A stretch of 64,000 nucleotides of DNA from Ligula intestinalis (taxonomy: Eukaryota; Platyhelminthes; Cestoda; Diphyllobothriidea; Diphyllobothriidae), in NCBI GenBank assembly GCA_036362985.1, contig JAYGXS010000001.1, positions 51,179,954-51,243,953 on the forward strand, in the 5' to 3' direction. Below the pieces are notes generated by a model. That model was not told the origin of the DNA. It saw only the letters and a list, made by a program, of their open reading frames with translations, and ran no database searches. The translations under genes were made by a program, and so were the position numbers. Each line of letters begins with the position of its first letter. The first letter of the stretch is position 1. Below are positions 10,346 to 21,010 of this stretch, one piece after another.

Positions 10346-12403
10346 CTAGAAGTCGGAAAAAAGAAGACATGGCAGAGTTAAATATTCAGTCGCATAAGCT
10401 ACGCAAGATTGTGTCAAACGGCGGGCATGCAGAGTAATCGACGCTATAGGTAGATATGAGTATCGAGATTAACATGCAGGGAAAACTGAAGCCGCCTGAG
10501 ATTCTAGGCTTCTAGCAACAGATGATATTGGATTGTGGATAGAGCGAAAAAAATGGGTGAAAATAACGTTGGAAGTAAATCAGCAAAAGCAAATCTCTGT
10601 CAGCTACATAATACTTAATTTCGAAATGTCTATTATTTGGAATATTCAAGCCGTAAAAATTGCACAGATGATTACTGCGAAGGCTTACGAGACACTTCGA
10701 CCAGATCTGAGAAGCAATACTTCGTTTCCCACGTTAACATGATCTATAGCCCTGATAGATGGGTAGATGTACGGCGGACAGCTAACATTGTCGCCCGACG
10801 CCCTTCTACGATGCTCGCCATATCAAGGTCATACAAGTTCACAGAGGACGCTTTCCGACTCTGACCTGCGGACTCTAGACTGACTTCCACTCGCACGTCC
10901 AAGTGGTCACGGCTACCTAAGGGCCACTTGAACACGTCATCCCCGGCCGACGCAGTATGGGCCACCATACACAACACTCCACTCCTTCGGATAATGCAAT
11001 ATACGCCAATAGGAGAACACCCGAACTTGCTCAACAAACCTGTAAAACAGCTGTTATCATTATTTAACTCTACCTCTCTCAGACATGACTGGTCACAGTC
11101 AACATTAACCCCGGATTTATCAGTGTCCACTGCTACCTGAGACAGCAACTCAAGGGTCGGTGCAGAATAAATCCCTCATTCTGCTGCTTTCTGTCTTTTA
11201 CCTACAACCTGGGATTTAGTCTGATGATTGTGGTGCTCTAAGCATAATCACTACTTAGATACTAAAGATGTGCCTCTGTGATCATCAGAACGAATTTTTC
11301 CGATACGAAGAACGGAGATCTGAGCTACGACTTTGGCAAACCAAATGACAAGAGCCAACTTACCTTCTAACATATAATGAAGGTGTTAGGCCAGTGTTAC
11401 TGCATGATTCGATACATTGAATCAGTCCCACGAGCTCATCTTACTTACATTGGGCCAATAAAATGGACCAATAGAATAGAGATATTAAAATGATTTCATT
11501 GTAACCAAATCAGTCGAAGGTAAGCGGAAAAAGGTAACGAGAAATAACAAGCTGCGGCTAATAGTGTGAAGAATCAGGAAGTAAACTCGATTGAGGTCAA
11601 ATTTGCGCACAAAAGCGCAAGTCAAAAAGGCACAGAAGGGAATAACTCAAATTAGCGGGGAGTCTGGGGTGGGATGTGCCAGCCGAAGCAGAGGATAGGA
11701 GCTCGAAATGTTTTGCTGTTTGTCACATGCGCATACTTGTATATTGAAGGCCGTCTTGTAAATGTGAAGAAAATACTCGTCACGTTACATACAGTACGTA
11801 GACAGATTAGCAAAGTTTTAGATTTTCCAGCAAGTCGGCAAACGGCAAGTGTTCTTGCTGTAACGACGGCTTCCTTTTTAAACTATTTCAATTTCAATAA
11901 AAGGCCTAAGCTGAACCCGAGGGCAAATTATAATGAGTGCAGCAAACCTATATTATTGCCAGGGAAGTTTTGACGTAAAAGAAGTGCCAGGGATGATATA
12001 GGATGCGAGGAGAGGACAACTAACCGAAAATAATAGAGTAAGAAATGTCTAAACCACTTGGAGACAACACTGGAGTGAACCTTGATATGAACATCATACT
12101 CTATTGAGCGTACCAGTACACAAGCAGCATTAAGCAGTAATAACCTTTATGCTGTAGGGAATTTTTAGCTTATTAATATATCAGACAGAAGCTCAACTGA
12201 ATGCGCATCTAAATATTGACAGTTCCTGACTTGAATTGTCACTGTTACTATGAATAGAAGCCACTGCTAAACTAGACAGGGCCTTGATTGTTTTTCATAA
12301 ATAGACGGAAGTTTAATAAGCTCTTATAGTAGGAGTCCTAACTCTAGCTGTCGAGGGAAACTTAATTATGCTCCTAAAAACATTGAACGTTATTGGGACT
12401 CAC
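10346..12403 (-). other. intron between calf-2 end and transmembrane exon
   Basis: About 2.06 kb bounded by GTGAGT at 12403-12398 and TTCTAG at the lower end. An open frame at 10744-11148 on the minus strand (134 codons) and one on the opposite strand occupy its middle. Neither has a recognisable domain, and no flanking splice signals fit the phase-0 chain. Confidence 0.6.
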
Positions 12404-12508
12404 CTCCTCCGCCGCATATTCTCGGTCATGGATGTCAATAGCGTACGTCACGATCGCTCTCCAGGTGACAGTCATTTGTATTTTCGTCAAGAAAACATTC
12501 TTGAAATC
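12404..12508 (-). CDS. integrin alpha calf-2 C-terminal exon
   Basis: Thirty-five codons, phase 0 to phase 0: DFKNVFLTKIQMTVTWRAIV then the end EYAAEE, joining directly to FDLKIF of the next exon. It follows a clean acceptor (TTTCTCTCATAG) and ends at GTGAGT. Position and alternating hydrophobic pattern fit the last calf-2 beta strands before the membrane. The primary sequence is less conserved than its neighbours, so the assignment rests mainly on splice signals, phase and place in the series. Confidence 0.78.
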
Positions 12509-13489
12509 CTATGAGAGAAATAGATGATCCGGATACGTACAGATTTTCAAATCATTAAGGTTTGATCAGCAGATTTACGCAGCCACGGTTACAGCCAGTC
12601 CACTTTGTGACTGGTAGGCAATGTTCATTTGCCTTTACTACTAACCGCTGGAGAGGCTCGAGAATGAGCCTCAAGGTAGAAAGGGACGAGTGATTTCCGT
12701 TAGCGACCGATGAGCGTTCATCAGCCAAAGTTTATTTCATAATAACTAGGACGAACTCAAAGACAATCATGCGTTAAACGTGTTAGAATGGTAGAGGCTA
12801 GTTCCTCAGTAAATTAAGTATATATTTTGTTTACTACGAAAGAGACCACAAGCAAGCTCGGATGATATTGAAGTCATTGTACTGTGCCATGAAACAGGCA
12901 TTTCGTACCGTGAGTGTTATTAGTTTACCTACCTAATTCAGAGGAAGCAACATCAGCTACCTCGCGCAACTGGCAGGTTTAAGTTAGGCAGTTCAGGGGA
13001 ACCTACAGGGACGAATCCGGGAGTTCGGCGGTTGGAGTGCGCGTCATAACAGATGTTATCTGATCGCGTAGGTATCCTATCGTATACAGCTTACCCTAAC
13101 AAGGGGTCTGGCTATCGAATTAGAAGTTCGGCTGGCTGATGCTTCACTTGTTCGAAAAATCTATTAAACAGCTGGGCTCCCAAATAAATCCCGCTGAGTT
13201 CTAGGCAGCGAAGTAAATAAAATTGACCACAAAGCAAACTCCAACTCCTTAGAAAATGTCGCCCAGAATATCTGTTTTTTACATTACTGACAAACTTCTA
13301 AATAATTTATTATTCTTGCCGATGGGGACGGTCTTCCCAATTTCATCTAGAAACATTTTTTGTGATATCATTTATTTGTTAAGCAATTGTGAGGTATAAA
13401 GAAGGAAGTAAAACATTCTATAAGGTAGCTTGTGGTAAGACGGCCAATGGTTGACGCATAATAACAAACACTGAAGGCCAGTAAACATT

Positions 13490-13650
13490 TTGCATGAGGA
13501 ATTGAGGCAAAGGTTCGTATCCCAGGTATGTGCATAAATTGAGAAGAAGTGGCTTCGATTACTGGAATCGTAGTTTTATTTGTCTGAATTTTCGAACTCT
13601 TGCGGCAGTCCATCGTCCCCTGTAAATTTTGACTGTTTTCATTGATGGTT
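13490..13650 (-). mobile_element. Penelope-like 3' terminus, minus copy
   Basis: On the minus strand the block reads GACGATGGACTGCCGCAAGA, then GTTCGAAAATTCAGACAAAT, AAAACTACGATT, a short TTCTTCTC run and CCTGGGATACGAACC. The same order occurs at 13660-13800, 33660-33815, 37000-37110 and 45160-45270, where it follows or stands for the 3' end of Penelope-like elements. GGACT (13611-13607) can pair with AGTTC (13598-13594) immediately before GAAA. Confidence 0.7.
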
Positions 13651-13659
13651 AATTGGTCC

Positions 13660-13800
13660 CTTCCCCCTATAAATTTTGCTTGCTCTCGTTGACGGTTTTA
13701 TCTCTGACGATGGAATCCCGCAAGAGTTCGAAATCTCAGACAAATAAAACTACGATTCCGGTGATAGAAACTACTTCTTCTCAATTTTGTATCAGGTTTT
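13660..13800 (+). mobile_element. Penelope-like 3' terminus, plus copy
   Basis: Contains CTATAAATTTTGCTTG, CTCTGACGATGGAATCCCGC, GAGTTCGAAATCTCAG and ACAAATAAAACTACGATT, then CTACTTCTTCTCAATTT. It is nearly identical over about 80 bp to the reverse complement of the block on its left, so the two form an inverted pair with a short spacer. The CTGACGA (13704-13710), GGAAT/AGTTC arms and GAAA (13730-13733) are arranged like a hammerhead core (see findings). Confidence 0.72.
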
Positions 13801-14363
13801 TATTATTGCTACTTTTATTTGGTGAGGACAATAGACAACGCGTTTTAAACCCCTATTGTTTACATGTCAATGCGTTATATGCATCAGTACATGCACTCTT
13901 AGAACTCGTCGGTATTATAATAGTACCCACAAAATGTGAGTAGCATTGTCTAAAGCTATTTATCACAACGAAATGATCAATCCTAGCAACCGGAAAGGAA
14001 CTTATTCGGTGTATTGAGGAAACGTGTACTGCTGTTTATACCACACTAACGCCAAATACGAATGGGGATATTAAACTGAGAAACGAGTCACTAAAACCGA
14101 CACAACTAAACTGTAAATTGCGCACAAGCATTTGGGAACAACAGTTTAAAGAGTCAAGCGTCGTAAGATTCATACGAAAAATAAATGTTAAAAAATATCA
14201 CTCAAATCAGAATGGTTGATACTTCTTGGGTTTAATATTTTTAGTGTCTAGAAGTTGGACTACTTTCTCCTATATATTTGATCAAAAGGGTGGAAAACGG
14301 TAAAAGTAAGCTGCAAGTAAACTAGGGTAGGCTGAATTACATACGGTAAGAAAAAAACTTTAC

Positions 14364-14486
14364 CTGACGCATTGTATTATCCCAAAGTCGAGCCGTGAGT
14401 TCAAGCGTTATCGGACCAGCTCGATAAGATAGAGCCCCGATCTCACAGACAATTTGTTTACAACGAAGTTGGCCATTGTAGCAACT
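14364..14486 (-). CDS. integrin alpha calf-2 exon with cysteine cluster
   Basis: Forty-one codons, phase 0 to 0. The peptide SCYNGQLRCKQIVCEIGALS followed by AGPITLELTARLWDNTMRQ matches the highly conserved alpha integrin block C..C..I.C.(I/V)G.L....(I).L...LW..T. The three cysteines form the calf-2 disulphides in characterised integrins. Acceptor TTCTGCTCGATTTAG; donor CAG|GTAAAG. This is one of the clearest diagnostic exons of the gene. Confidence 0.95.
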
Positions 14487-15261
14487 CTAAATCGAGCAGA
14501 AGTGCAGAAAAATGAGACGTCATAGGGTTCAAAGAGGACAAAAGTTATTAAGTGTCCGTTAGCCACGAAAACACAATTTGCAGGAGGTTGAAAGATCCGT
14601 AACGGGGCTTATTGGTCGGCTAGAAGAGGAATTCTCAGAAAGAATACATTCCTGACAACTTAAATGCTACGAAATGTTTCCATTACAAAGTCGTACCCTA
14701 TTTCCACCTCAAGAACTCTGCAAGGGACATGCCGTAGAAGCAAACATAAATGCATTCTCGCCTGCAAGGTTTGTCACGCTTAACGTAGGTCTCCATGTCT
14801 TGGTGCATTGCCGTAAAATCGAGGAGAAATAAACGACCCTAGGAGGCCATTCACAAACCGTTTTTGCTGCGTAAATTGACCACCCGAAGGTCAGTCGGGA
14901 GTGGCTTGTGTTTCAAGCGGAAGTCAGTTGACTAATCAGCTGAACCTCGGTTTCAAATTGAGTTATCACTGAGCACAAATCAATGAGAAATGGCTATCCA
15001 AGTGTCAATTATCGGTATTACCTATAGAACTGAGTTGTTTTACACGGAAAATCCGTGACCCTGAAGTACAATCATGGTCGGACACGTGATTAGAGACCCC
15101 CGTAGTGAATTTGACCTGAAATTTAGCTCAATTGGGCTCCATTACCCTTGTACAGAATATCCACTTCCACTAACCTGAAGTCCTACGCCTTCTCTTTCCA
15201 TACGGAACCGGGCCTGAAGATTGCAGTGGCAAGAGTTTTACTTATATGGCTAAGCCGCTGC

Positions 15262-15432
15262 GATAGTTTTGCGTCAAATTCCGGGGAAATTAGGTTGAGG
15301 ATTAAAAGGAGTTGGAGTTTCGGTCAGGACTATGCCGAGGGTTTAGGCTTGGGTTCGTTCTACATGTAGGTTTTAGGGGTAGGGCTGGGGTTAAGAGTAA
15401 GGCTACGGTTTAATTTCATGTTAGGGTTAAGC
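15262..15432 (+). repeat. degenerate TTAGG-like block 1
   Basis: Begins with GCGTCAAATTCCGGGGAAAT, then runs of TTAGG, TTAGGGG, GGGTTAAG and similar units. Three other blocks in the window share the AATTCC(A/G)GGGAAAT opening, so it is a dispersed family rather than a true telomeric tract. Confidence 0.65.
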
Positions 15433-16624
15433 AATTAGGATATTTGCCGTTCCCGAAATTTTCCACAAGGCCACCTACTTTAAGTAGTTTGGGTGTTCCT
15501 ACTCCCGTGTCTTATCTAGGTGGCCACCTAGGTCGAACTTACGGCTTTTATTTTCCTATGGTCAAATAAAGTAGATGTAATGAAGTGTAGACAACTTCGA
15601 AGTCTATCAACTCGATGCATTCCAGTCTACGGTCATAACAAAAAAGGTCCAATAAATAAATATTTTTCGGTTCGAACGAAAAAGTCAGTTTCGTCTACAA
15701 ACTCAAGCCCTAAGTCTCCTATCCATGAAATCGGTAATAATTGTAAATGCTCACCAGTGTAGTTGTATATCGCTTTTCATTAACTTCACCATCTGGAGGT
15801 AGGAGGATTAAATCGGGGTGTGAGTGAAGTGGAGGATAACCCTTCGGATGTTTGGTCGGCAAATCCACAGGTGCCATGGGCACAGGTACTCCTAACTTCG
15901 ATGGCCGCAAAGACTTGAAAACCTTAAGAAGCAAACTACTTGTCAGCAACCCTACAAAATTTTAATGATAATGGCAAATATAAGAGGCGATGGTAGATTA
16001 GGTAAGTCCTTATAGCTACCATTATTCTAAAGATTGTGTAACACGGAAAAGTTGGTAATGGAAGTGCTGGGAATGTGTCCATTCCTACGACTACTCTGTT
16101 AGCATACGCCTAACAGATTGATAGCCTGCGCAAGCGGCGCACCATTCCCAGGCCCGCGAATTCCTACAACGCAGCTGTCACAAGAGCGCGACGTGACTAT
16201 CGATTTTCCCCTGATCATGATTGGCCCATGTCGCTCGATATCTCTCTCGAGTTCCCCTTTACAGTACATGCACGTTGTGTCTGACTCGACTTTGCGCTTG
16301 CTTGCACTGACGCGCTGTACCGTGCTCCTGTCTGAGTAAACGCTTTGTCTGGCCGACTTGTCTTCTCACTGTCTCTCTACTACGGGCTCTTGTGGTACCG
16401 GTTCGTGCTGATTAGAAGAACGGAGGCGGGTCATAACAGGAAGTTTTAAGAGTGGGGCCTCACCGGAGACCCAGTGCAAGAAATAATAAAAATGTTTAAA
16501 CTTCTCCCAAATCTGTGATTCCAGGCATACAGTTAGAATTTTTTTAGTAGACTTGCTTACTTCAGTTGATTCGATTGTGCGGGTAAAATGGACCAAAGTG
16601 TAATTAGATTCACGGCTCACGGTG

Positions 16625-16698
16625 AAACTCGTAGCTCAATGGTGGAGCGTTGGCTGCGCAAAAGCCTCATCTGCTGTGTGTATTCGATCCCCAACGAG
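16625..16698 (+). repeat. tRNA-like SINE head or tRNA pseudogene
   Basis: CTCGTAGCTCAATGGTGGAG resembles an internal A box, and TATTCGATCCCC resembles a B box 45 bp later. CTCGT (16628-16632) can pair with ACGAG (16694-16698) as an acceptor-like stem. The anticodon region is not clean, so I call a tRNA-derived repeat rather than a working tRNA gene. Confidence 0.5.
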
Positions 16699-16849
16699 AC
16701 CGCGAGTTTTCAAAATTGGGTCAACTAAATTCTATACATAGATCTGAATAACTGAAGAAGTATGCATTCCGAGGTGAAAAATGAAGAAAGATTTTCTACG
16801 AGCTTTCTTTCTTCATATGAGGAGATAAGACGATGTCGGAAACCATGGT

Positions 16850-16945
16850 TGTATTGTCCTGACGTTTCAAAAGTCTACAGGCTTCTGTAATCAGAGGCTA
16901 GGTTTTGTACCGCTTCTCACAGTAGTCATAGTCAATAAGGAATAA
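16850..16945 (+). repeat. CCTGACGTTTC-type dispersed repeat, copy 2
   Basis: TATTGTCCTGACGTTTC with downstream AATCAGAGGCTAGG and AGTAGTCATAGTCA, matching the layout of the copy at 5893-5970. Confidence 0.55.
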
Positions 16946-17004
16946 TCTAATGCAGAGGAGGGGGGCCGGAGCAGGGAGGGATACTCAACCATGACAAATA
17001 AAAA

Positions 17005-17139
17005 GGAGATCGGGATGGCCATTTCTGTCAAATTAGCCGTCATCAGCCAGTCGTGCCCAATCCCAGGTGCCGCTCAGCCGAGACTCGAATCCGCAATCCT
17101 TTGGTCATGGATTGTAACACTACCATTGAGCTACGAGCC
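17005..17139 (-). repeat. tRNA-derived SINE, minus copy
   Basis: On the minus strand GGCTCGTAGCTCAATGGTAG is a good A box and GCGGATTCGAGTCTCGGC a good B box (17139-17072). A body follows with CACCTGGGATTGGGCACGAC, TGGCTGATGACGG and AGAAATGGCC. The same body occurs at 17142-17240 and 58990-59215, showing one SINE family. Confidence 0.65.
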
Positions 17140-17141
17140 CC

Positions 17142-17240
17142 CTGTTTTCGTCGGCTCGAATCTTTGAGGTCGCCACCCCTGGGATTGGTATGACTGACCG
17201 ATTGCGATTAATAAGCCGGGAATGACCAGTCCGGTCTCCT
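17142..17240 (+). repeat. tRNA-derived SINE body, plus copy
   Basis: GTCGGCTCGAATCTTTGAGG then CACCCCTGGGATTGGTATGA, CTGACCGATTGCG and AAGCCGGGAATGACCA. This is the same body as the neighbouring minus-strand copy but in the opposite direction, so the two are arranged head to head. Confidence 0.55.
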
Positions 17241-17548
17241 TTTCCTTTATGGGTTCCACTTTATCAACATATGTATAGTAAAGAAATCGAGAGTAATATT
17301 CAAAGTAAACAAAAGCAAACCTCACTCAAAAGGAATTTGAATAACAGTAAGAACAATCAAACAACTTGATGTAGTAGGTAGCACACAAAGGGTTACATCC
17401 CACAACTTTGGGATAATAAAGCAATCTAGGCTTGGCTACATATTTTAAACCCCAGGGACTTGCATAACCTATCCTTGTCGGATGGGAAAATAATAATTAG
17501 CAACATAAGGATAAATGGAACGGCCAGCGCCTGGCGGAGTGCACTTAC

Positions 17549-17791
17549 CCTATAATTATATGGATTAACGACCTCATCTAACGCTCTGGAGTCGCAGACT
17601 ACACTCGTATTGATTCCTTTAGCAGAGATACCTGGTCCGGCTGGGAGATCAGTCTTGATGACGTATGGAGGTTCCAATAGGTGCAGCATAAATTTGCCGT
17701 TATCTTCATCATTGTCTCCTGCAATCTCGTAGGGCCAATCAATGATGAGACGGGATTTGGGCATAAGACTGTGCTTGCGTAGATTCTGAAT
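17549..17791 (-). CDS. integrin alpha calf-2 core exon
   Basis: Eighty-one codons, phase 0 to 0. IQNLRKHSLMPKSRLIIDWP followed by YEIAGDNDEDNGKFMLHLL matches the calf-2 block in which human alpha-V has an LRNNGPS..SKAMLHLQWPYK sequence. A potential N-glycosylation site (NTS) and a cysteine lie near the end (GINTSVVCDS). Acceptor TTGTTCATCTTTTAG; donor AGG|GTAAGT. The upstream intron is only 88 bp, the shortest in the gene. Confidence 0.93.
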
Positions 17792-17879
17792 CTAAAAGAT
17801 GAACAAGTCGTACTAATGAAATCGGGACCAATAACCATTATTTTCTGGGATTTTTAGAACAAAATACGAGTTCATTTAC

Positions 17880-17988
17880 CTTCAGTCGTACCAACAGGCG
17901 CGTCGAACCTATTTTATTTTCTCCTCCATTGATAAGAATGCCATCAGTGACGTTTCCACCGAAATAAGCAGCATCGGGCAGGATTTCT
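17880..17988 (-). CDS. integrin alpha calf-2 exon
   Basis: One base completes a split codon, then 36 codons: EILPDAAYFGGNVTDGILIN then STRLLVRLK, ending at AAG|GTAAAT. STRLLVRLKIQNL across the junction fits the start of the calf-2 strand that leads into the DWPYEI block. An NVT sequon is present. The acceptor is TTCCTGTTTTAG. The one-base start fits exactly the two-base end of the exon at 20605-20516. Confidence 0.88.
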
Positions 17989-19076
17989 CTAAAACAGGAA
18001 GAAAATGGCACGTATAATGCTAAAGAGACAGTGAGAAATGGCCACTTTGGCAGCACTATGGATAAACAAGTGTGTCATATAATTAGGGTCCCGGAATTTA
18101 CCATAACTTGAAGGTATAGTATTATAGTGCAAGTGTAGATCAACTCATAAGAACGAGTTATCAAGAAAAAAAGTCAGTAACCCAGATATGACAACGGCTG
18201 ACAACAAGGAGTTATTTCCCCTGGCGGTTTCGAGGAGACCGGACCAGCGAGCGTTTGCAATGTCGCCTGAAATCTAGTACTGTGGACACGTACCCAGCAG
18301 GTAATAATGATTTTCTGAAGCACTCCGCTTTTCCATCTTAAAGGTAGTGATATTCAGATTTCTTCAGTGTGTATCTACACGTCAACTTGCTCCCTTTAGG
18401 GAGGCTTGATTGGTTGAGCTACTAGGCATTTGTCCATGCGGATGCAAAAGCACCATCCTGCCTGGCTCAATCAAAGCACTGATAAAGCTGCCTCGAGTGC
18501 CATTGTGGCTTCACGCCGGGTTAGTAAGGTCACAAAATAGTTGGTTGGTCGTAGGAAGACCGACTTTTGGGTTGACTGACAACTTCCCAAGCGGCGACTA
18601 TGAGGACGCCGCAGTATGTGCAAAGCGCATCAGTTTTGCTGCGGTAATGAGAGACGACGCATAGCCGGACCCATTGCTGCTCCTGTGTGTAAAAAAGGTA
18701 GTTCAGGCCAGCTAGGAATGAAATTGCGTATTTTGTTGTGACATATAGCTCCCGGCTCTCGAAAATTGCATACGTGTCCGGGCAACAAACTATTGTGCGA
18801 CACTATGAATGCTAACCCTAACGAACACAATGGATATGGTTAGTTTGAGAACTTAAAGTATCTCCCTGGAACCGTTAAGTTGGCGAGCTCCTTCCCTTCA
18901 TTGAGTCTCATCTATAAAACTCTTATTACAACCGGTACAGTATTGCATGTAGAATAAATTTATGTTGCCGAGTGAGTTCACATATAGCGTCCTTGTTTAA
19001 ATGTCTTCTGGTGGGTAAGTTTTTGAATTAGATATCCAAAAGGAATGACAGTCGTTGTACATCAACCGACACTCAC

Positions 19077-19283
19077 CGGAGATGTACAAAACCATAAACC
19101 GAAGTCACCAACGATTCCCTTAATGCTATGAATAGACTCTTCAAAGGTGATTAAACTGAAGCCTGCAATTGGGTCCTCGTAACCCATGTGGTTGGAGCCT
19201 TGACTGACCTTGAATGACCTTATTTTGGAAGGAGAATCTTCAAAAGGTACCAGCATGGACGACGAAGAGTGAACCAGAGTTTT
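19077..19283 (-). other. exon-like open stretch, not fitted to the gene
   Basis: An open stretch LALKTLVHSSSSMLVPFEDS through GDFGLWFCTSP ends at CCG|GTGAGT. It could start after CGACAG and would join the upstream integrin exon in phase, but its phase-0 end cannot join the next exon at 17988, which needs two bases. It is either an alternative or nested exon with an unseen partner, or chance. I see no clear similarity to calf-2. Confidence 0.25.
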
Positions 19284-19525
19284 CAAAGCTAGCCTGTCGG
19301 CGCCAAGCGCGAACACTTAAGTAAGATTGCTCAACGTTGCGTTCTTAAAAATAGCTGTATACGGCCCGAGGAGTTGAACAACTTTTCAAAAAGCAAGCGT
19401 GGAAGGCGGAACACTTTTCACCTAGGCGACTATTTTACGGCGTCGCTGCGGGTTAATGTCTATACATAGAACAGAAAAAAGCTACAATAACACATTGAAA
19501 GCCTCGCCCATATGGTCAACATGAT

Positions 19526-19960
19526 CTACGAGTACTGCAAGTACGGCAAGTTCGGGGAATTGTAGTAACTTATGACACAGCAAAATTCAAAACAAGGTAA
19601 AGACAGGAAGCCTAGGGCTGGGATGCCGATGAACGCAGTTGTCAAGGGCCAACCACTTCCAATGCGTTCTCCACCCTCTCGCAGACATTCGGAACCCGTA
19701 CTGTTCTCCGTACGCAACACAGTACCATCAACGGCAATAACAACGTCGGTCTTATGGCAAGACACCTTGTAAGATCTGACCAGATGCTCGACATCTGCCC
19801 ACACTGTGGGAGCACATTCTAGACCGGTATGGCCCTCGACAGACCTCACCTTGGTTCTGAACTGCTGCCTGAACTTCGCCACTTCTCCTTTATCGGAGAC
19901 CTCTATGTTCACCTCTGCGCACCCAACCGTTGCTCTCAGGCCAATTGCTGACAATTCCAC
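19526..19960 (-). other. unrecognised 144-codon open frame
   Basis: The frame reads VELSAIGLRATVGCAEVNIE early on and HKTDVVIAVDGTVLRTENS mid-way, then turns hydrophobic (TAFIGIPALGFLSLPCFEF). A pyrimidine-poor but usable acceptor (GTTTTAG) lies just upstream. The composition looks more protein-like than most frames here, yet an open frame of this length is not improbable in 64 kb. No function is claimed. Confidence 0.25.
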
Positions 19961-20515
19961 CTTTCCACCACCTAAAACTACACAAACTCAGGCGATTTAT
20001 GATTCAACCGCTTCTACGCCGGCAGCTATGGTTTCAGTATGGGCACGAGAAGACACAGGGTACTAGTTAGTAATTACGTTGCCATAACTACCATCTAAGC
20101 TACTTTGCAATATTGCACAATTCAATTCTGAACTTGTTCGATCCACTCAGCTACCAGCAGTTACAGATTCCTGCTGGTAAGTAGCATTCCAAAAGAAAAT
20201 GTCCCATAATGCATCATCAATTTTAATGCAGTGAAAGAGAGTTCATTCAGATACCTTGTCAGTCCCTTAACGCAAATGAACAGAGGCGTATACTCATAAC
20301 CAAAATAAAAATAATGAAGTTGACAAAAGGACTATTGTGGAGTGAAAAGAGCGAGCTGCGTAAAAAGTACAGCAAAGAAACCTCTGAAAGCTAATTAAGG
20401 TTTGTCCCCGAAAATGAACAAATGATCGCAGACTGTGTCCATATAAACCATATAGAGACTGATACATTCGTAGCCTAGATAACAAAAGGATATCGAGGAA
20501 ACCTAAAGCACTTAC

Positions 20516-20605
20516 CCCTCAATTGTGACATTTAGTGTCATTTTCACCTTTACAGTCAGTTTGTCTTCCAATGGTGTTAGTGCAGTTGGCGGGGTGTTTG
20601 GACTC
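20516..20605 (-). CDS. integrin alpha calf-1/calf-2 junction exon
   Basis: One base, 29 codons, then two bases. SPNTPPTALTPLEDKLTVKV continues KMTLNVTIE, ending GG|GTAAGT. The alternating strand LTVKVKMTLNVTIEG matches the opening of calf-2, where human alpha-V reads VDLAVLAAVEIRG. The acceptor CTTTCCCTTTTAG is strong. One N-glycosylation sequon (NVT). Its phases fit both neighbours. Confidence 0.82.
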
Positions 20606-20929
20606 CTAAAAGGGAAAGAAGCTTATCAATTTTAAAACTGTGTTCAAAAGAGGAAATTTCTAATGTAGGACCAAAAAAACTGTCAGAAATTCAAGGCAGA
20701 CAAAAAGCCTTCAGTCTATAGTCTGAACAAATGGACGTCTTTCCGGATTTCAAGCTGCACCCATAATCGGATGCAGTATCACTGCGATTAAAAAATGATA
20801 TATGCTCGTTGCGGATAAAGTTCGGATCGGTGGATATCGCTAACATGTCACCCTTCAGACAGGACAGGGAATAGGAACGCCCCCCATAATAGAGCTGCGC
20901 TACATTTCAGAAAGTGCACCTATTTGCAT

Positions 20930-21010
20930 GTCCTAACCCAAAAATTAAATCTAACCTTAGCCTTAACAGCAATCCTAATCTTAAATATGATCCTCATTTC
21001 CCTGGAATGT
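20930..21010 (-). repeat. degenerate TTAGG-like block 2
   Basis: CCTAACCC, CTAACCTTAGCC and CCTAATC units on the plus strand. On the minus strand the block opens with TTGAGTCACATTCCAGGGAA, like the other copies. Confidence 0.6.

Larger units (their letters stand above)
12509..14363 (-). other. intron with head-to-head Penelope-like termini
   Basis: About 1.85 kb. Its centre is occupied by two oppositely oriented copies of a Penelope-like 3' terminus (13490-13650 minus, 13660-13800 plus). The remaining sequence is AT-rich with no gene recognised. Confidence 0.65.
14487..17548 (-). other. intron with SINEs and TTAGG-like repeat
   Basis: About 3.06 kb with donor GTAAGT at 17548-17543. It holds tRNA-headed repeats (16625-17240), a degenerate TTAGG-like block (15262-15432), and one CCTGACGTTTC-type repeat (16850-16945). 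An unrecognised open frame is present at 16118-16339. Confidence 0.65.
17989..20515 (-). other. intron with two unplaced open frames
   Basis: About 2.5 kb. It contains a 144-codon frame at 19526-19960 and a 71-codon stretch at 19283-19077, both on the gene's strand, the latter ending at a perfect GTGAGT. The flanking integrin exons join in phase without either. The remaining sequence, including 18410-18660, holds nothing I recognise. Confidence 0.55.

Noticed and set aside
13368..13943. CRISPR-like or bacterial inverted array
   Set aside because: The repeats are two copies of an eukaryotic retroelement terminus, and nothing in the window is prokaryotic.
16118..16339. 73-codon open frame in the SINE-bearing intron
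   Set aside because: No domain, and it lies on the strand opposite to the gene within an intron.
17072..17139. Functional tRNA gene on the minus strand
   Set aside because: A and B boxes are good, but the anticodon arm is irregular and a SINE body follows directly, so it is a tRNA-derived repeat.
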